From Linyphia triangularis (taxonomy: Eukaryota > Arthropoda > Arachnida > Araneae > Linyphiidae): a stretch of DNA of 64,000 nt. Below, piece by piece: positions 46,893-58,851 of this stretch (positions are counted from its first letter, which is position 1; the number at the start of each line of letters is the position of its first letter). Both the position numbers and the translations under genes were made by a program. The notes below the pieces were generated by a model. That model was not told where the DNA came from, ran no database searches, and worked only from the letters and a program-made list of their open reading frames with translations. The stretch is from assembly GCA_963978545.1 (NCBI GenBank), contig OZ021730.1, positions 3,574,201 through 3,638,200 on the forward strand, in the 5' to 3' direction.

Positions 46893-48840
46893 AGGAATAT
46901 TTTTTTTTATTTTTTTTTTTTATTTTTTTTTTAAAGTACCACTTATATACAAGGAAGCATGAGAATATAAAATATAACCCATAAACTAGTTTTGAATATA
47001 AATCCTTTATTTGCATTGCCAATTTTTATATTCATTAACAAAGCGCCATATCTGTTGCCAGCGTGTGCTTGGTTTTGCATCCAATTTTAAATATTAAAAA
47101 CATCTCTATCAGCAAAACATGCAGTCAATGACTTTTCCAAAATTTATTCATTAAAAATGAATGCGACAACCTCCAAAATTTGATAGAATACTTTGTCATC
47201 AACATCTATGTGCCAAGTTTCAGCCCGATTGGATGACAGCAAGACATTTAATTAGGCCTCCTCAGATTTGCCCTCCATTAACATATTTAATCACACACAA
47301 ACAAAATTGAAGTTAATTTAAAGGATTTAAAAATAGGAAAGTCGGCAGAAGGGTGTTTAAAACAAATAAAGGTAGACTATAATAAAAGTAAGTTTAGAAA
47401 ATAAAAAATTAAAAACTTTAGGGCTAATGAGGCTCGTAACTAGATTCAATTGAATTAAAATTTTGACAATCTCATTTGACAAGCTAATAAAAATATTCTT
47501 ATACACTGGAACTAGAAGGCAGAGGACGTACGCAGGAAATCGTCGGATCCCACAGGAAATTAAAGTCGAATGCCGTTTTTTTAAATTTTTTTTTATGGAG
47601 AAATTTTAGTTAGGCAGGGCGGGAAAGGGGGAGTTGTTGACTCCCGTAACACCGAGAGGGAAGAGGTTGGGGGGGGGGGGATGCTATTCTCCATATAGTT
47701 CACCACCTATTACTTCTATATAGGAAGGGAGAAGTGTTGACATAAGGGGGGGGGAAGGGGTTTTTATTTCCTGATTTTGGAATGTCAACCTATTGAAACA
47801 TGTAATTACACTGAGAGTTTATTTCCTTCATTCTTCTTTTTAATTTGAAAAAATTCTTGGATATTCCATTGTAATTTAAAAGAAACCAAATTTTTCTTTA
47901 AAATGATAAGGAGCTATCCAAGCAAGACAATGAAGATAAAATGCTGTATTTGCAAGAAATGTTGGAGCAAAACTATTCACAGCATTTAAATCGAAAGCAC
48001 AAAAATTAAAATAGTTATGAAAGGAGGCATGCTGGACAAGCATCAGTGTTTGCTATCGTTTCAAAAGCTTAACCTTTAAGCCAACCCAGTACCAATCACC
48101 TAATATTGCAACTGGAAATGTACCATTGGAAACCGATGTTTATCCTGCAGAGTGGTGCTTCCAAAATCAATGCCAAGAAGATTTTGAACTAAACAACTTT
48201 TAATTTTCAACAGTACGTAATATTTAATTTTCTTCAGCAGTATAATTTAAAACCTGCAGACTCGCAGGAAATTTTTGGATATGGCATTTGTGTACGCAGG
48301 AAGAAAATATTTTTCCCCTACTAGAAGGATATTTGGCTCAAACAGAAAATGCAATATAAGTATTCAGAAATTCAAGGATAAGCTCAGAACAAATGTCCTT
48401 AACATTATAAAAAAAAATAATGACAAGGAAATAAATAAATTTGATTCAAGAAATGAGAAATACAAGTTTTATTATGACAGTTACTGTCACCAAAAGACTG
48501 CTTCGGCATAAGGTTCGACAATGGTCCCAAAAATGTACAATTTGGCAACATTAATGACTGAAATATTTCTGATAAGATAAGTGACAAACTTCCAGTTGTC
48601 CAATATCTCTTGCAAATATCCAATATCTCTATTTCAGCCAAGTTTTGAACTTCCTCACATATTTACTATGAAAGCACTCATTTATTTAGATGAATTTTGG
48701 AGCACTATAGGTATATTGAATTTTACATAATCTTTTGGGGACTTTCAAACTAATAAATGACAAACGTATGTAGAATTTATAGTTTAGGTTTAACAAATTG
48801 CTATTTCTATTATTTTATCAACTGGCATTCTAATTAACAC

Positions 48841-49570
48841 TTAAGGGGGTCCGGTACCGAAAATAAAAAAAACTTTATTTATGTACATTTTTATGTCAAA
48901 AATTTATTTTATGTATGAGATACTATTTATATATCTTTGAGAAAATGTTTTTTTTTTAATATTGTGTTTAGTTATTTAAAAAAAATTTAAAAACCAACAA
49001 AAATCCATAATAATTGATGTTTGCGTATTTTGATATAAGTCAAGAAAAAATATTTTTTTTTTCATAGTGAAAGCTTTCTGTAATACATAATTATATAAAG
49101 AAAATTTTGTCTTCACAGAATTTCGATAGGTGAATTAAAAAAAATTTAAAATATTCTCAAAGTTAAAATCTTGAAATTTTTGCTTTTTTTTATGTTATCT
49201 TTTACGCTAAATGTTATATTTTAAAACAGAATTAAAAAAATAAAATTATGTGAAGACAAAATATTTAAAACTATATAAATTAAATGCTCCAAAAATTTGA
49301 ATAGCCAATTGTTAATGGTTCTGGAGATATATCGATTTGAATATGCAACATCTGTGAAAAACACTAGTGCTCGAAAAACGCACTTTAAGCAGACGCTTCA
49401 AGATGTTACTCCCATTAGTGATGTTTAAATCACAGGTAATTTTGTGGCGTTCTAATCACCGGAGGAATAAGATAAAAACATCATTCTCTTCAGGAATGTA
49501 TGAACTATTTTTTAAAATCAGAAAAAAAATTTGGGATTTTTGAAGAAATTTCGGTACTGGACCCCCTTAA
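48841..49570. mobile_element. TTAA-flanked element, family 3 (GGTACCGAAA ends)
   Basis: Starts TTAAGGGGGTCCGGTACCGA and ends TCGGTACTGGACCCCCTTAA, near-perfect inverted repeats of about 24 bp. The interior is AT-rich. Confidence 0.92.
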
Positions 49571-49794
49571 ATAAGATTATTGCAAATTTAAAGACTTTTT
49601 TTGTTATTACGAATAAACATTTATATTATAATTAATTACAAAGAGTTTTCTATATTTGAATGCTAATTCTTATATAGTATAACTAAAAAAAATTAGTATT
49701 TAAAACATCCTCAGAATATTAAAAACGTGTAAAAAATTCGAAATTTTTCAAAAAAAAAAAAAAATTTTGTTTGCAGGAAATATTGTTTTTTTAT

Positions 49795-50004
49795 TTAACC
49801 CTTTGCACTCCAGTGGCGCCTCTCAGGCGCCACACGATTGGATGCCAAACCACGAGAGGACCATTAGGTGTGATGCGGAAATTCGATGCAAGGCCAAGGA
49901 CTGTTTAGTTTCTATGAAGCAAATCCATAAACACCAACCGAACCTAAAATGTCTCGAGTTGCTGATTCCTCCGCGCGAAAAAGGCCTGGAGTGCAAAGGG
50001 TTAA
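49795..50004. mobile_element. TTAA-flanked short element, family 4
   Basis: Starts TTAACCCTTTGCACTCCAG and ends CTGGAGTGCAAAGGGTTAA. The 210-bp interior is GC-richer than its surroundings and contains GGCGCCTCTCAGGCGCC, a small perfect palindrome-like stem. An open frame across it is chance. Confidence 0.9.
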
Positions 50005-50202
50005 ATTCAAATAAGGAACAGCTATTTTTTTATTTATTTAAAAATACAATAATAAAAAACAACTTGAGATGGTAAAATGTCCCTTTAATATCAAATTAGT
50101 TAAAAGCATACAAATAAACTGTGAAGAAGTAATAAAATGACCACTAAAGGATAACGCAATTATAAAACATAAAAATAAAAGTTATTAATAATAACATGCT
50201 TA

Positions 50203-50367
<165 letters not shown>

Positions 50368-50430
50368 TTAAGTTATAATTACACTTTAAAAAAAATTTGC
50401 CAAAAATCCACAACCAAGGATTACTTCCTC

Positions 50431-50873
50431 CAGGGTTCCTACTCAAATCACAGAATCAAAATCAATGACTTTTCAATGACTTTTAAGGACCTAATTAATG
50501 TTTTTAAGGACCTTTGAAAATTTGTTTTCATAAAAAATTTATACATAGGCATTATGTCTATATATAAATTCTTAATAAAATATATTCTACCAAAAGAGTT
50601 ACAAGTTGGTAGATGCGTAATACAAATATGTCTTAAAATTCCGATATGGTGCAGATAAGTGGCGGTCACGTAGAAATAGCAAGTCCGATTTGGAATTTTT
50701 ATAACTTTTGCAGTTGGACAACATCTGCAAAAATTAAGTACTTTTAAGGACCTCTAAGTATTTTCAAGGACTTACAAGCACCTCTAAGCATTTTCAAGCA
50801 CTTTCAAGGCCTTGAAAACAAGTTCAAAAATATTAAACACTTTTAATGACTTTCAATGACCGTGGGAACCCTG
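50431..50873. mobile_element. CAGGGTTCCCAC-family MITE
   Basis: Starts CAGGGTTCCTACTCAAATCA and ends GACCGTGGGAACCCTG. TTCCTC lies directly on both sides. The internal words of the 30-bp minisatellite occur in near-tandem form here (CTCTAAGTATTTTCAAGGA, CTCTAAGCATTTTCAAGCA), a possible starting state for expansion. Confidence 0.92.
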
Positions 50874-50958
50874 TTCCTCAAAACACCGTTAAGAAAACAA
50901 AATGTATATCCAAAGACAATTTTATAGAAGAAATCATATGTGCAATTCTCTGGCTGAT

Positions 50959-51636
50959 CAGGATGGCCACAAAACTCAGGGGAAAAAAGTTCCCAGATTT
51001 CCTTGACAGATTTCTAATAAATTCCCTGACCTTATGGCAATTTGTTTTCTTCTTTCAAATTCCTCCAGCTTTTCCAGATGTGTAGACATCCTGATCAAAT
51101 AGAATACGTATGCTAAAGAGATAATATGACAATTTTCTAAAAATAATCTTATGGTAATAAAAAGTTGAAATTATTCCGCAACATTTAACTTCTAATGATT
51201 ACTGGCACAATTGAAGGCTAGAAATAGAAAATGACCCAAGTACCAAAAAAATCTAAAATATTTTTTTTAAGGAAAAATGTCCTAAAGACCAAGCTAAACA
51301 AATGGAGAAGGCTTAGAGTGCGAACTCCAGTGGCAATAGCTCAAATTTAATCTGGTACTTAGTTATATCCTTAAGTACCTTTGCGAGTGTTTTCTTTTTT
51401 TGGCTCTCCTGAAAAAATTTCTTTTTTGGACTTGGGTAGTTTTCCAATTTTAGTGCTCAATTCTCTCGGTAAATAGTTCCAAAATATGAATGAACTGGGA
51501 AATGTTCCTTCAGAACAAAGAAAATTTCCCTGATTTTTGTGAAACTTAAAAAAATTCCCTCACATTTCCCTGATTTTTTCCAGAATCAAAAAGTTCCCTG
51601 GCATTTCCTTGATGTCCAGGTTCTGTGGCCACTCTG
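50959..51636. mobile_element. GTGGCCACA-family MITE, longer copy
   Basis: Starts CAGGATGGCCACAAAACTCA and ends GGTTCTGTGGCCACTCTG. The flanks CTGAT and CTGAA match at 4 of 5 positions. About 270 bp longer than the 30119 copy, with extra sequence around 51220-51470. Confidence 0.85.
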
Positions 51637-52296
51637 CTGAAGCACGAATACACAGGAACAATGCTCAGCTGTCATATCTGTATAATATTCCGTGAAAATG
51701 ACCACTACAACAGCCTAAATCCCAGCGATAACGCACGTCATAACCACACAAATCTCGGCATTAGTGGAGGTTACATCAGAGTAACGATTAGTGAAAACGA
51801 GCATCGCATATCAACGTAAATAAAAGATAGTTCAGTGGATGTCAGACTTGAAAGCAAGCGCATTATTAGTATATGTTAATCGCGTGAATTACATTTTGAG
51901 AAGAGAAAAAAATGGCACAAAAGGATCAAATTTCGGAGCAGTTGAAAAAGTACAAAATGCGAGTTTGAGTGCCAACCTGACTAAAAAAATGCATTTCAGT
52001 AGATTTTTGTATTTGGGAATGAGATGCGATTTCCGAGCAGTAGGTTTTCTGCTCTTTCTGATCGGACGGAAATGAAGCTGCTTCGAGATTCGGCCTTAGA
52101 AAAAAAGTGATTTTTCTGTGGGATAGAAAAAGCGGGGGGAAAAAAACCGATTTTTTTTTCAGGAATTATAGAAAAGCGGAACTTTCTTTAAAATGGCAGA
52201 CTTCTTTTTTTTCTAAAAAATTTAAAAAGTGGAATTCCGCCACATGGTGGAAAAAACTCATCCCTGTAATACTCATCTACAAGATAGGATACTTAC

Positions 52297-52453
52297 GAGA
52301 AAGGAGCATAGAATGTAGAATGAGATGAAGTAGGGAATGGCGATGTCTGTACCGCATAGCTTGCCTGCGTCGTCTGACCTGATGTCGCACTTCACTGTTT
52401 CGTCACTGACGCACGCCATCATGATCTCCTGCCATGCCTCTCCCGTGGCAGAC
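52297..52453 (-). CDS. Ca-alpha1D: Cav1 exon: domain IV selectivity filter and start of IVS6
   Basis: A 157-nt exon (phase 2 to 0). It reads [20 protein letters not shown], then [18 protein letters not shown], then [20 protein letters not shown] carries the domain IV filter glutamate, the fourth of the EEEE ring that selects Ca2+. Two cysteines in the turret (KCD, LCG) fit the usual disulfide. [14 protein letters not shown] begins IVS6. At the position where vertebrate L-type channels have methionine after FY (dihydropyridine contact), this protein has isoleucine (FYI), as I recall for the insect channels too. Donor GTAAGT, acceptor GTTAG. Confidence 0.98.
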
Positions 52454-52736
52454 CTAACACAGGAACAAGTGAGTATACAAAAGGGCATAGCACAGCTTTC
52501 AATTACACTTTAATACTGGGTAACTCTTTTTGATACATACGGCACTTTAACCATTTGAAGCACGAATTTCGATTTTATTTCCGATTTTAATGACATTTGG
52601 CATCGATCATCTGTACGTGTAGAAAAATTATGGAGTAGACTTCCTTTTCGCAAAAAAAAAAAAAAATATTTTTGATCTATTGCACTAATACTCATGTAGG
52701 AAGCTGTAAAACCAGTCTGTGTATAGAAATAAAAAT

Positions 52737-53011
52737 TTAACCCATTGACGGTCATGCACGTATATATACGTCTTAGGATCCCCAGTTTTTCTAGCAATAC
52801 ACAACATTTTTAAGTTTATAAATATAATTTAAAATAAGAAATATTTTATATATTTTTATTAGGATGATAGTCTATAACCTATCAAAAACAAAACAAATAA
52901 AAAAGAATTAAAAAAAAAATTAGGTATTTGAATAAGAAATATTATTTAAAAATTACTGCAGGGAAAAAAACTGGAGAATTTTGCCCATTCCCATGACTGT
53001 CAGTGGGTTAA
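52737..53011. mobile_element. TTAA-flanked element, family 1
   Basis: Starts TTAACCCATTGACGGTCATG and ends CATGACTGTCAGTGGGTTAA, the best-preserved of the three copies. Confidence 0.93.
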
Positions 53012-53173
53012 GTAAGTTGTTTATGTGTGGATGAACTATGGTTCAAAGGTTTAAACAAAAAGAAACTGAAGTATTATACCTGCCATTTCCAAAAAACATT
53101 TCAGTTTTAGTGCAGCAACAGTTTTTAATTTGGACACAACTTTCGTCATCCTATACATTTGCTTTGTTTACAT

Positions 53174-54756
53174 CAGCGTTAGCCAAAGAGCAGCCCGCGG
53201 GCCGGATTTGGCCCGCGACGGATTTTTCTGCGGCCCACCAACAGCACAGAAGACAAAAATAAAAAATTACGGTATGGACTTATTTGACATAATTGTAATT
53301 TGACCGAAATATTATAGTATGTGTTAACTGTGTAGAATAAAGTTCTCCACTACGTGCCCAAAGAAACTATATAAAGTAGTTTTCATAAAGAATAAATACA
53401 GGAATAACTTTATTGAATCTCATTTGGACAATTTATAAAGATTAGCTGCAACAAATACTGCGACAGACATCGACTCTATCACAAAATAAACTGAACCATT
53501 TCTACCACCATAGTGTTACAATTGGTATCGATTAAAACAATGAATTTGGAAGTACAATTGAAATAGTTTTATTAAAAGTTAGGTCAAGTCCCATTGTCAC
53601 GTTGGATCAAAAGATTCACTTCTCATTTAGACTTTAATTTACTAATAATGAAATTTATTATTTAATTATTCGAAAAAAAGAATCAAATATCAATTGTAAT
53701 TTGATTAAGATAAATTTTTTTTTTTTTATTTCAGTTTTCCGAAATGATATGTATTATTAAGGCTGTATTCTACTGTAGAATTTTGGAGAAAAAAAAAATC
53801 GAATTTTTTTTTCCTTCATATTTTCAAAGTTTAGATACTCAAAAATATGTCATTAAATGGATTTTTCAAAATTCCTATTATTTCATGAGTTATAGCCGTT
53901 TTAGTGACGTGGCATCGGTTCCGGTCCGACCGCTACAAGTTAACAAAAGACGGTAGGCGTTCCCGAGTCTCTACTCATGTCATTAATGAGCATTTTGAAG
54001 TAGAGGAAGGATTCTTATATGGAGCAGGAATCGCCGATTAAAAATATGTAAGTATTCTGTACCATTCTATAAGTAAAATTGTCGAAAACTTGTCTCAAAA
54101 CTTTGAACGCGTTTTTCTCGGAACTACTTTTTTCGAGCTGGCGGTAAGGATATCTCGAGTTCTAATGAACTGATTTACTTCAAATTTGGAGAGGATGTTC
54201 TCTATACATCGCTTCATCTCGTGAAACCTGCCCAAAACTATAACTTCTCATTTAGTATTTTTTAAAAATTCGGAAATGTTAAAAAAATATGAAATTTTTT
54301 TTTTTCAAACTGCCGCCATTTTAAAAAAAATATTTTTTTTTAACTTATCCAAGGGTTATACGATAGCGGCATCTATAATAATTAAGAATCCGTCTGTTTT
54401 TTATGTTTCAGATCACCAGGAGGGTTGGAATAAAGCACGCCAGGACACCCTCTTTTTTTTTGACCCCCAACTTTGACTGCTCATAACTTTGTCAATTTTA
54501 ATTTTTTTTTTTAATAATTTTTTTATGTAATAATAAAACATCAATAAACAAATCATAAAAAAATTGAAGATAAAAATATTTTTTGTTTCCTTTGTTAAAA
54601 TTTTTTTCCGCTTCAAAAACCGGGCGAAATTCATGCCTCTACAGTAGAATACTCCCTTAAATTGCTAATAAAAATACATATATTGGTGTATCCGGCCCGT
54701 GAAAAGCTCCAACATAAATAATACGGCCCGCCTCTAAAAGTTAGTGGCGAACGCTG
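53174..54756. mobile_element. hAT-like non-autonomous element, TSD GTTTACAT, with nested TTAA element
   Basis: Ends CAGCGTTAGCCAAAGAGC and GGCGAACGCTG, with CCGCGGGCCGGATTTGGCCC and a matching CGGCCCG block inside the ends. Flanked by GTTTACAT (53166-53173 and 54757-54764), a perfect 8-bp TSD. At 53756-54661 a further element (TTAAGGCTGTATTCTACTGT ... ACAGTAGAATACTCCCTTAA) sits inside it with TTAA borders. Confidence 0.9.
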
Positions 54757-54991
54757 GTTTACATGACGAGATTTGAGAAGAATTGAATTATTACAAAATA
54801 ACACTTACAGAAAAACTCTTTAGGACATCAACATGCATGCTACAAGTCAATTCAGACAGTCTTGAAGGATCATTCCCTATACTCGCTATGTTACAATCTT
54901 CTAGCCCAGTGCATTTAGAAACTACTTTCTATTAAACCCCTTGACATTTGGTGACTAGGTACGAAAATGATCACTTAATGAAATGACATAA

Positions 54992-55711
54992 GGCGTCTTC
55001 TCACTTTAGGCACCTCGAAAATAGGCTATTTTTGCGATTTTTTTTCGAGGATTTTTGCAAACAATTATGGGATAAAATGGATCCTATATAATAAACACAT
55101 CTTTCAAGTACAAGAAATTTTTATTTTTTTTATTTTTTTGAACAATTATTATAATAAAACAGTAGCATCGAAAAACCCGTGTAGAAATGTAATGTTCGTG
55201 GCTTGTTGATGAAATTTCGGAAACTATCCGGCCGATTGTCATGAAATTTGAATGACATATTCTTCATAGTTATGGCTATAGCGCATATCATCATATTTTT
55301 GATATTCGCGAAAATAACAAAATGGCGCACGTTTTTCGAAAAAGTAAAAAAAAAACGCGTTTTTTTGCAGTTTTTTGTAAAAAAAAAATACTTCAAATCA
55401 AAATTTCAAAAATCTGATGATATGCGCTATAGCCATAACTATGAAGAATATGTCATTCAAATTTCATGACAATCGGCCGGATAGTTTCCGAAATTTCATC
55501 AACAAGCCACGAACATTACATTTCTACACGGGTTTTTCGATGCTACTGTTTTATTATAATAATTGTTCAAAAAAATAATTTTTTTTTTCTTGTACTTGAA
55601 AGATGTGTTTATTATATAGGATCCATTTTATCCCATAATTGTTTGCAAAAATCCTCGAAAAAAAATTGCGAAAATAGCCTATTTTCGAGGTGCCTAAAGT
55701 GAGAAGACGCC
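54992..55711. mobile_element. 720-bp fold-back element, TSD ATAA
   Basis: The two arms of about 330 bp are almost perfect inverted copies. They start GGCGTCTTCTCACTTTAGGC and include CGAAAATAGGCTATTTT, CATTTTATCCCATAATTGTT and CGGAAACTATCCGGCCGATT, with a short AT-rich loop near 55340-55390. ATAA lies on both sides and once in uninterrupted host copies (GACATAAATTT), so the TSD is 4 bp. Confidence 0.93.
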
Positions 55712-55859
55712 ATAAATTTTCATTTAATGTCTATTATAAATGAAAATTAAAATAGCAAAAGACAAAACCAGGTGGAGCCACTGCACTTGCATTGACGTAA
55801 GGATTTTCAATATAAATTAAAATATACTCAAAGCTATTATTGAGTGTTTAATTTATGTT

Positions 55860-56809
55860 TTGTTTTGAAACCACCGACTGTCTATTTCTGCCACTTATAA
55901 AGTGCTTAACACAGCCAAATACATCTCGCAATTTTGAGCATCTAGAAGAATAAGAGATCGAAATCTTTTAGTGTAAACCCCTCTCTCCGACCCCACCACA
56001 CCAATGAGAGGACATTGAGGCCACGACAGATTTAATGTGCACCAGCCCCCATTAGGTACACACCGATATTTGGTGGACCGAGGACAGAACCCACAACCCT
56101 CCTAGACTGAGAGGCGACTGCAATTTTCGGACTTCATCGAACATCATTCTGAATTTTTTATAGAAATTAGAGAAAAGTAAGTAGATTACAAATCCACTGG
56201 TCTGCTGTGGCAAAAATGGCCGAAACTGGTCAAAAATCGACTTTTAATAAGTTGAACTAATTCCAATTGCCAAATGAGCCATAACTTGCCAAATAATGAG
56301 CTTTTTTTTAATTTGGTAACCCTCACTCTTTAATTTTCAATTAAAATGGTTGCAGACGATTCAGATATCTGGCGATGATCTACTTGCATCTATTAAAAGG
56401 AAGCCAAGTTGGCAAAAAATATTACGTCACTTATGACGTAACTGATGTCGCCAATTTGGCTTACTTTTAAAAGAAATAAGTTTTCCGAGCCAAAGATCAG
56501 AAATCGTTTGCGCTTTTTCTCATTGAAAATCAAAATGTAGTAGGTTGCCAGACGAAAAAGTTTGTTCTATTTTTGGCAAGTTATGACATATTTGGCAATC
56601 GGATTTTAGTTCAACTCATTCCAAGTCGATTATTGATCAGTTTCGGCCATTTTTGCCACGGCAGATCAGTGGATTCCTAATCTACTCACTTTTCTCTAAT
56701 TTCTATAAGAAATTCAGAATGATGTTTGATGGGGTCCAAAAATTGCAGTCGCCTCTCGGACTATCCGGTTATGAGCTCGATACTCTACCGCCTAGGATAT
56801 CGGGAGGCC
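55860..56809 (-). mobile_element. tRNA-derived SINE, family B, split by a MITE
   Basis: On the minus strand it begins GGCCTCCCGATATCCTAGGC, GGTAGAGTATCGAGC (A-box-like), then after the insertion GGGTTGTGGGTTCTGTCC (B-box-like), and a tail of about 230 bp ending near 55860. A 13-bp duplication TTTAATTTATGTT flanks it (55847-55859 and 56811-56823). It differs completely from SINE family A. Confidence 0.8.
56103..56763. mobile_element. GGCGACTG-family element, TSD TCC
   Basis: Ends TAGACTGAGAGGCGACTG and CAGTCGCCTCTCGGACTA, a near-perfect pair. Flanked by TCC (56100-56102 and 56764-56766). It splits the tRNA-like head of the SINE between its A-box-like and B-box-like parts. Confidence 0.93.
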
Positions 56810-57054
56810 TTTTAATTTATGTTATTTCATTAGATGGCCTATTTACCAAATGAAAATAACCCAATGAATTCAATCGTACCTACTCACCAAATGTCAAGGG
56901 AGTTTTATAGAAAGTAGTTTCTAAATGCACTGGTCTAGAAGATTGTAACAAAGCAAGTATAGCGAACGATCCTTACTAGGACTTCCTCTTAAAAGGAGCA
57001 ATAAACATTAATTGTGAAGAAAAATTCATAAAAAAAAAATAATAATAAAGTAAT

Positions 57055-57440
57055 AATTAATAGTTTAAAAAACTAAAAAAATACGCTTTTATAGAAAAGT
57101 GAACTAAAAAGTAGAAAATAATTAATAGTTTAAAAAACTAAAAAAATACGCTTTAATAGAAAAGTGAACTAAAAAGTAGAAAATAATTTTAAATAAGTTT
57201 GAAATAAGAATAGAGTGATTAACGAGAAATATTTATTTTATCGTAAAAAAGCGTGGGGTGCTTTTTAAGATATTTTCAACAATTGACATCAAGCACACCA
57301 CGCTTTTTTACGATAAAATAAATATTTCTTGTTAATCACTCTATTCTTATTTCAAACTTATTTAAAATTATTTTCTACTTTTTAGTTCACTTTTCTATTA
57401 AAGAGTGTTTTTTTAGTTTTTAAACTATTAATTATTTTTT
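57055..57440. repeat. Long near-perfect hairpin
   Basis: The arm 57125-57256 (ACTAAAAAAATACGCTTTAA ... TTATCGTAAAAAAGCGTGG) is inverted at about 57297-57440 with very few mismatches, around a loop of about 45 bp. The left side also carries a tandem duplication of about 65 bp (AATTAATAGTTTAAAAAACT at 57055 and 57120). Confidence 0.93.
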
Positions 57441-58233
57441 CTGTAAACTATATTTTTTTTTTAGTTAGTGTATAAAACTCTCCAGTTGTTTCTGCCAATC
57501 GTCACATGCTTGTCTCAAATTTAAGGCATGTGTATGCCTTAGTACACACCGTATTACTTGCCACAAAACACTACCGTGTCTCTGAATATGAAAAATCACT
57601 AATCCTGAAGATCCTGGTAAGGATAATGCGACTAAAAAAACCCGCTTTGTATAACTGTCGTTCAAACGGCACACCAGGATTCGATTCCGGAGAAGGTTGG
57701 TTGGTAGGAATTTAACGGCATAAGGGCAACACGAGTTAATCCTTGTGATAAAGCGACAAACTTATTGAATTGTCATCGGTCCTTAATAAGTATGCCAAAT
57801 TTCGAGTCAATCCGACGTTTTGAAAGGGGTCAAAATCATGTTCAAAGATTCCGTTACATACATACATCTGAAGCTAATAAAAGCGTATTAAAAATGCAAT
57901 AAAGTAAAAATTCTAAGAAAGTTGTTCAATATATTTGTTGGAAATATTATGTATTGATAAATACAGGGTTTCTGCCAAAATAAAATGTCACGAATTCATG
58001 ACTTTCCAAGACTGAAGCAAATAATTTTCCATTACTCAAGAAAAGAAATTGAATCACAATAATAATAACCAAAATGAATTTTACTAACACAACATAGTAA
58101 ATAAATCAATGTACCATAAAATGATTTTTATAAAGTTTTAGTTTAAATTAAGTAAAAAATCTTTGTTTCAGTAACTTACAAATCCAAAAGAAAAAGGAAA
58201 AAATAATTTTCCATTCTTTGATATTTCAGTGTT

Positions 58234-58606
58234 CAGGGTTCCCACTCAAATCACAGAATGAATATCAATGACTTTTCAATGACTTTTAAGGACCTTAAAA
58301 AATTTGTTTTCACGCATCATGTCTGAATAAAAAAAATTTATAAAGTATATTCTACCAAAACAGTTACAAGTTGGCGCATGTGTAATACAAATATATCAGA
58401 AAATTCCGATATAACGAGGATAAGTGGAGGACACACGGGGATAGTAAGTCTGAGTTGCATTTTTGTAAATTTTGAAGTTGGTCAACATACACAAAAATTA
58501 AGGACTTTTAAGGAAATCTAAGCATTTTCAAGGACTTTCAAGGCCTTGAAAACAGGTTCAAAAATATTAAGCACTTTTAATGACTTTCAATGACCGTGGG
58601 AACCCT
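58234..58606. mobile_element. CAGGGTTCCCAC-family MITE, TSD GTGTT
   Basis: Starts CAGGGTTCCCACTCAAATCA and ends GACCGTGGGAACCCTG, with GTGTT on both sides (58229-58233 and 58607-58611). Most similar to the 40441 copy. Confidence 0.93.
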
Positions 58607-58851
58607 GGTGTTAAAAAGCTAATCAATCTTTAATAATATTGAAACATTTGAACAAAGAATAAGTCAATAATAATAAATTATATTATCAAAAATAATATGT
58701 GTTGATATCAACATTGCATAACAGAAGAAAGAAGAGGGGGAAAAATGAAAATGCAAGCCTCGAAGGAGCTGAATACCAATCATGGTGTTTAGAAATCCAT
58801 GAATTCACTGTATTTCCATGACTTATTACCTTTTTTTTCCCCCTCAAAATC

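Larger units (their letters stand above)
54863..56988. mobile_element. Fold-back element AGGAAGTCCTAG, copy 3, with three nested insertions
   Basis: The arms at 54863-54990 and about 56824-56988 are inverted copies (GGATCATTCCCTATACTCGC, GTGCATTTAGAAACTACTTT). Inside lie a 720-bp fold-back (54992-55711), a tRNA-derived SINE (55860-56809), and, within that SINE, a GGCGACTG element (56103-56763). Confidence 0.88.

Noticed and set aside
47571..47765. G-rich tracts (runs of 9-10 G) considered as a regulatory G-quadruplex
   Set aside because: The runs are isolated homopolymers in decayed intron sequence, like those at 5691 and 19186; spacing does not form a clear four-run motif.
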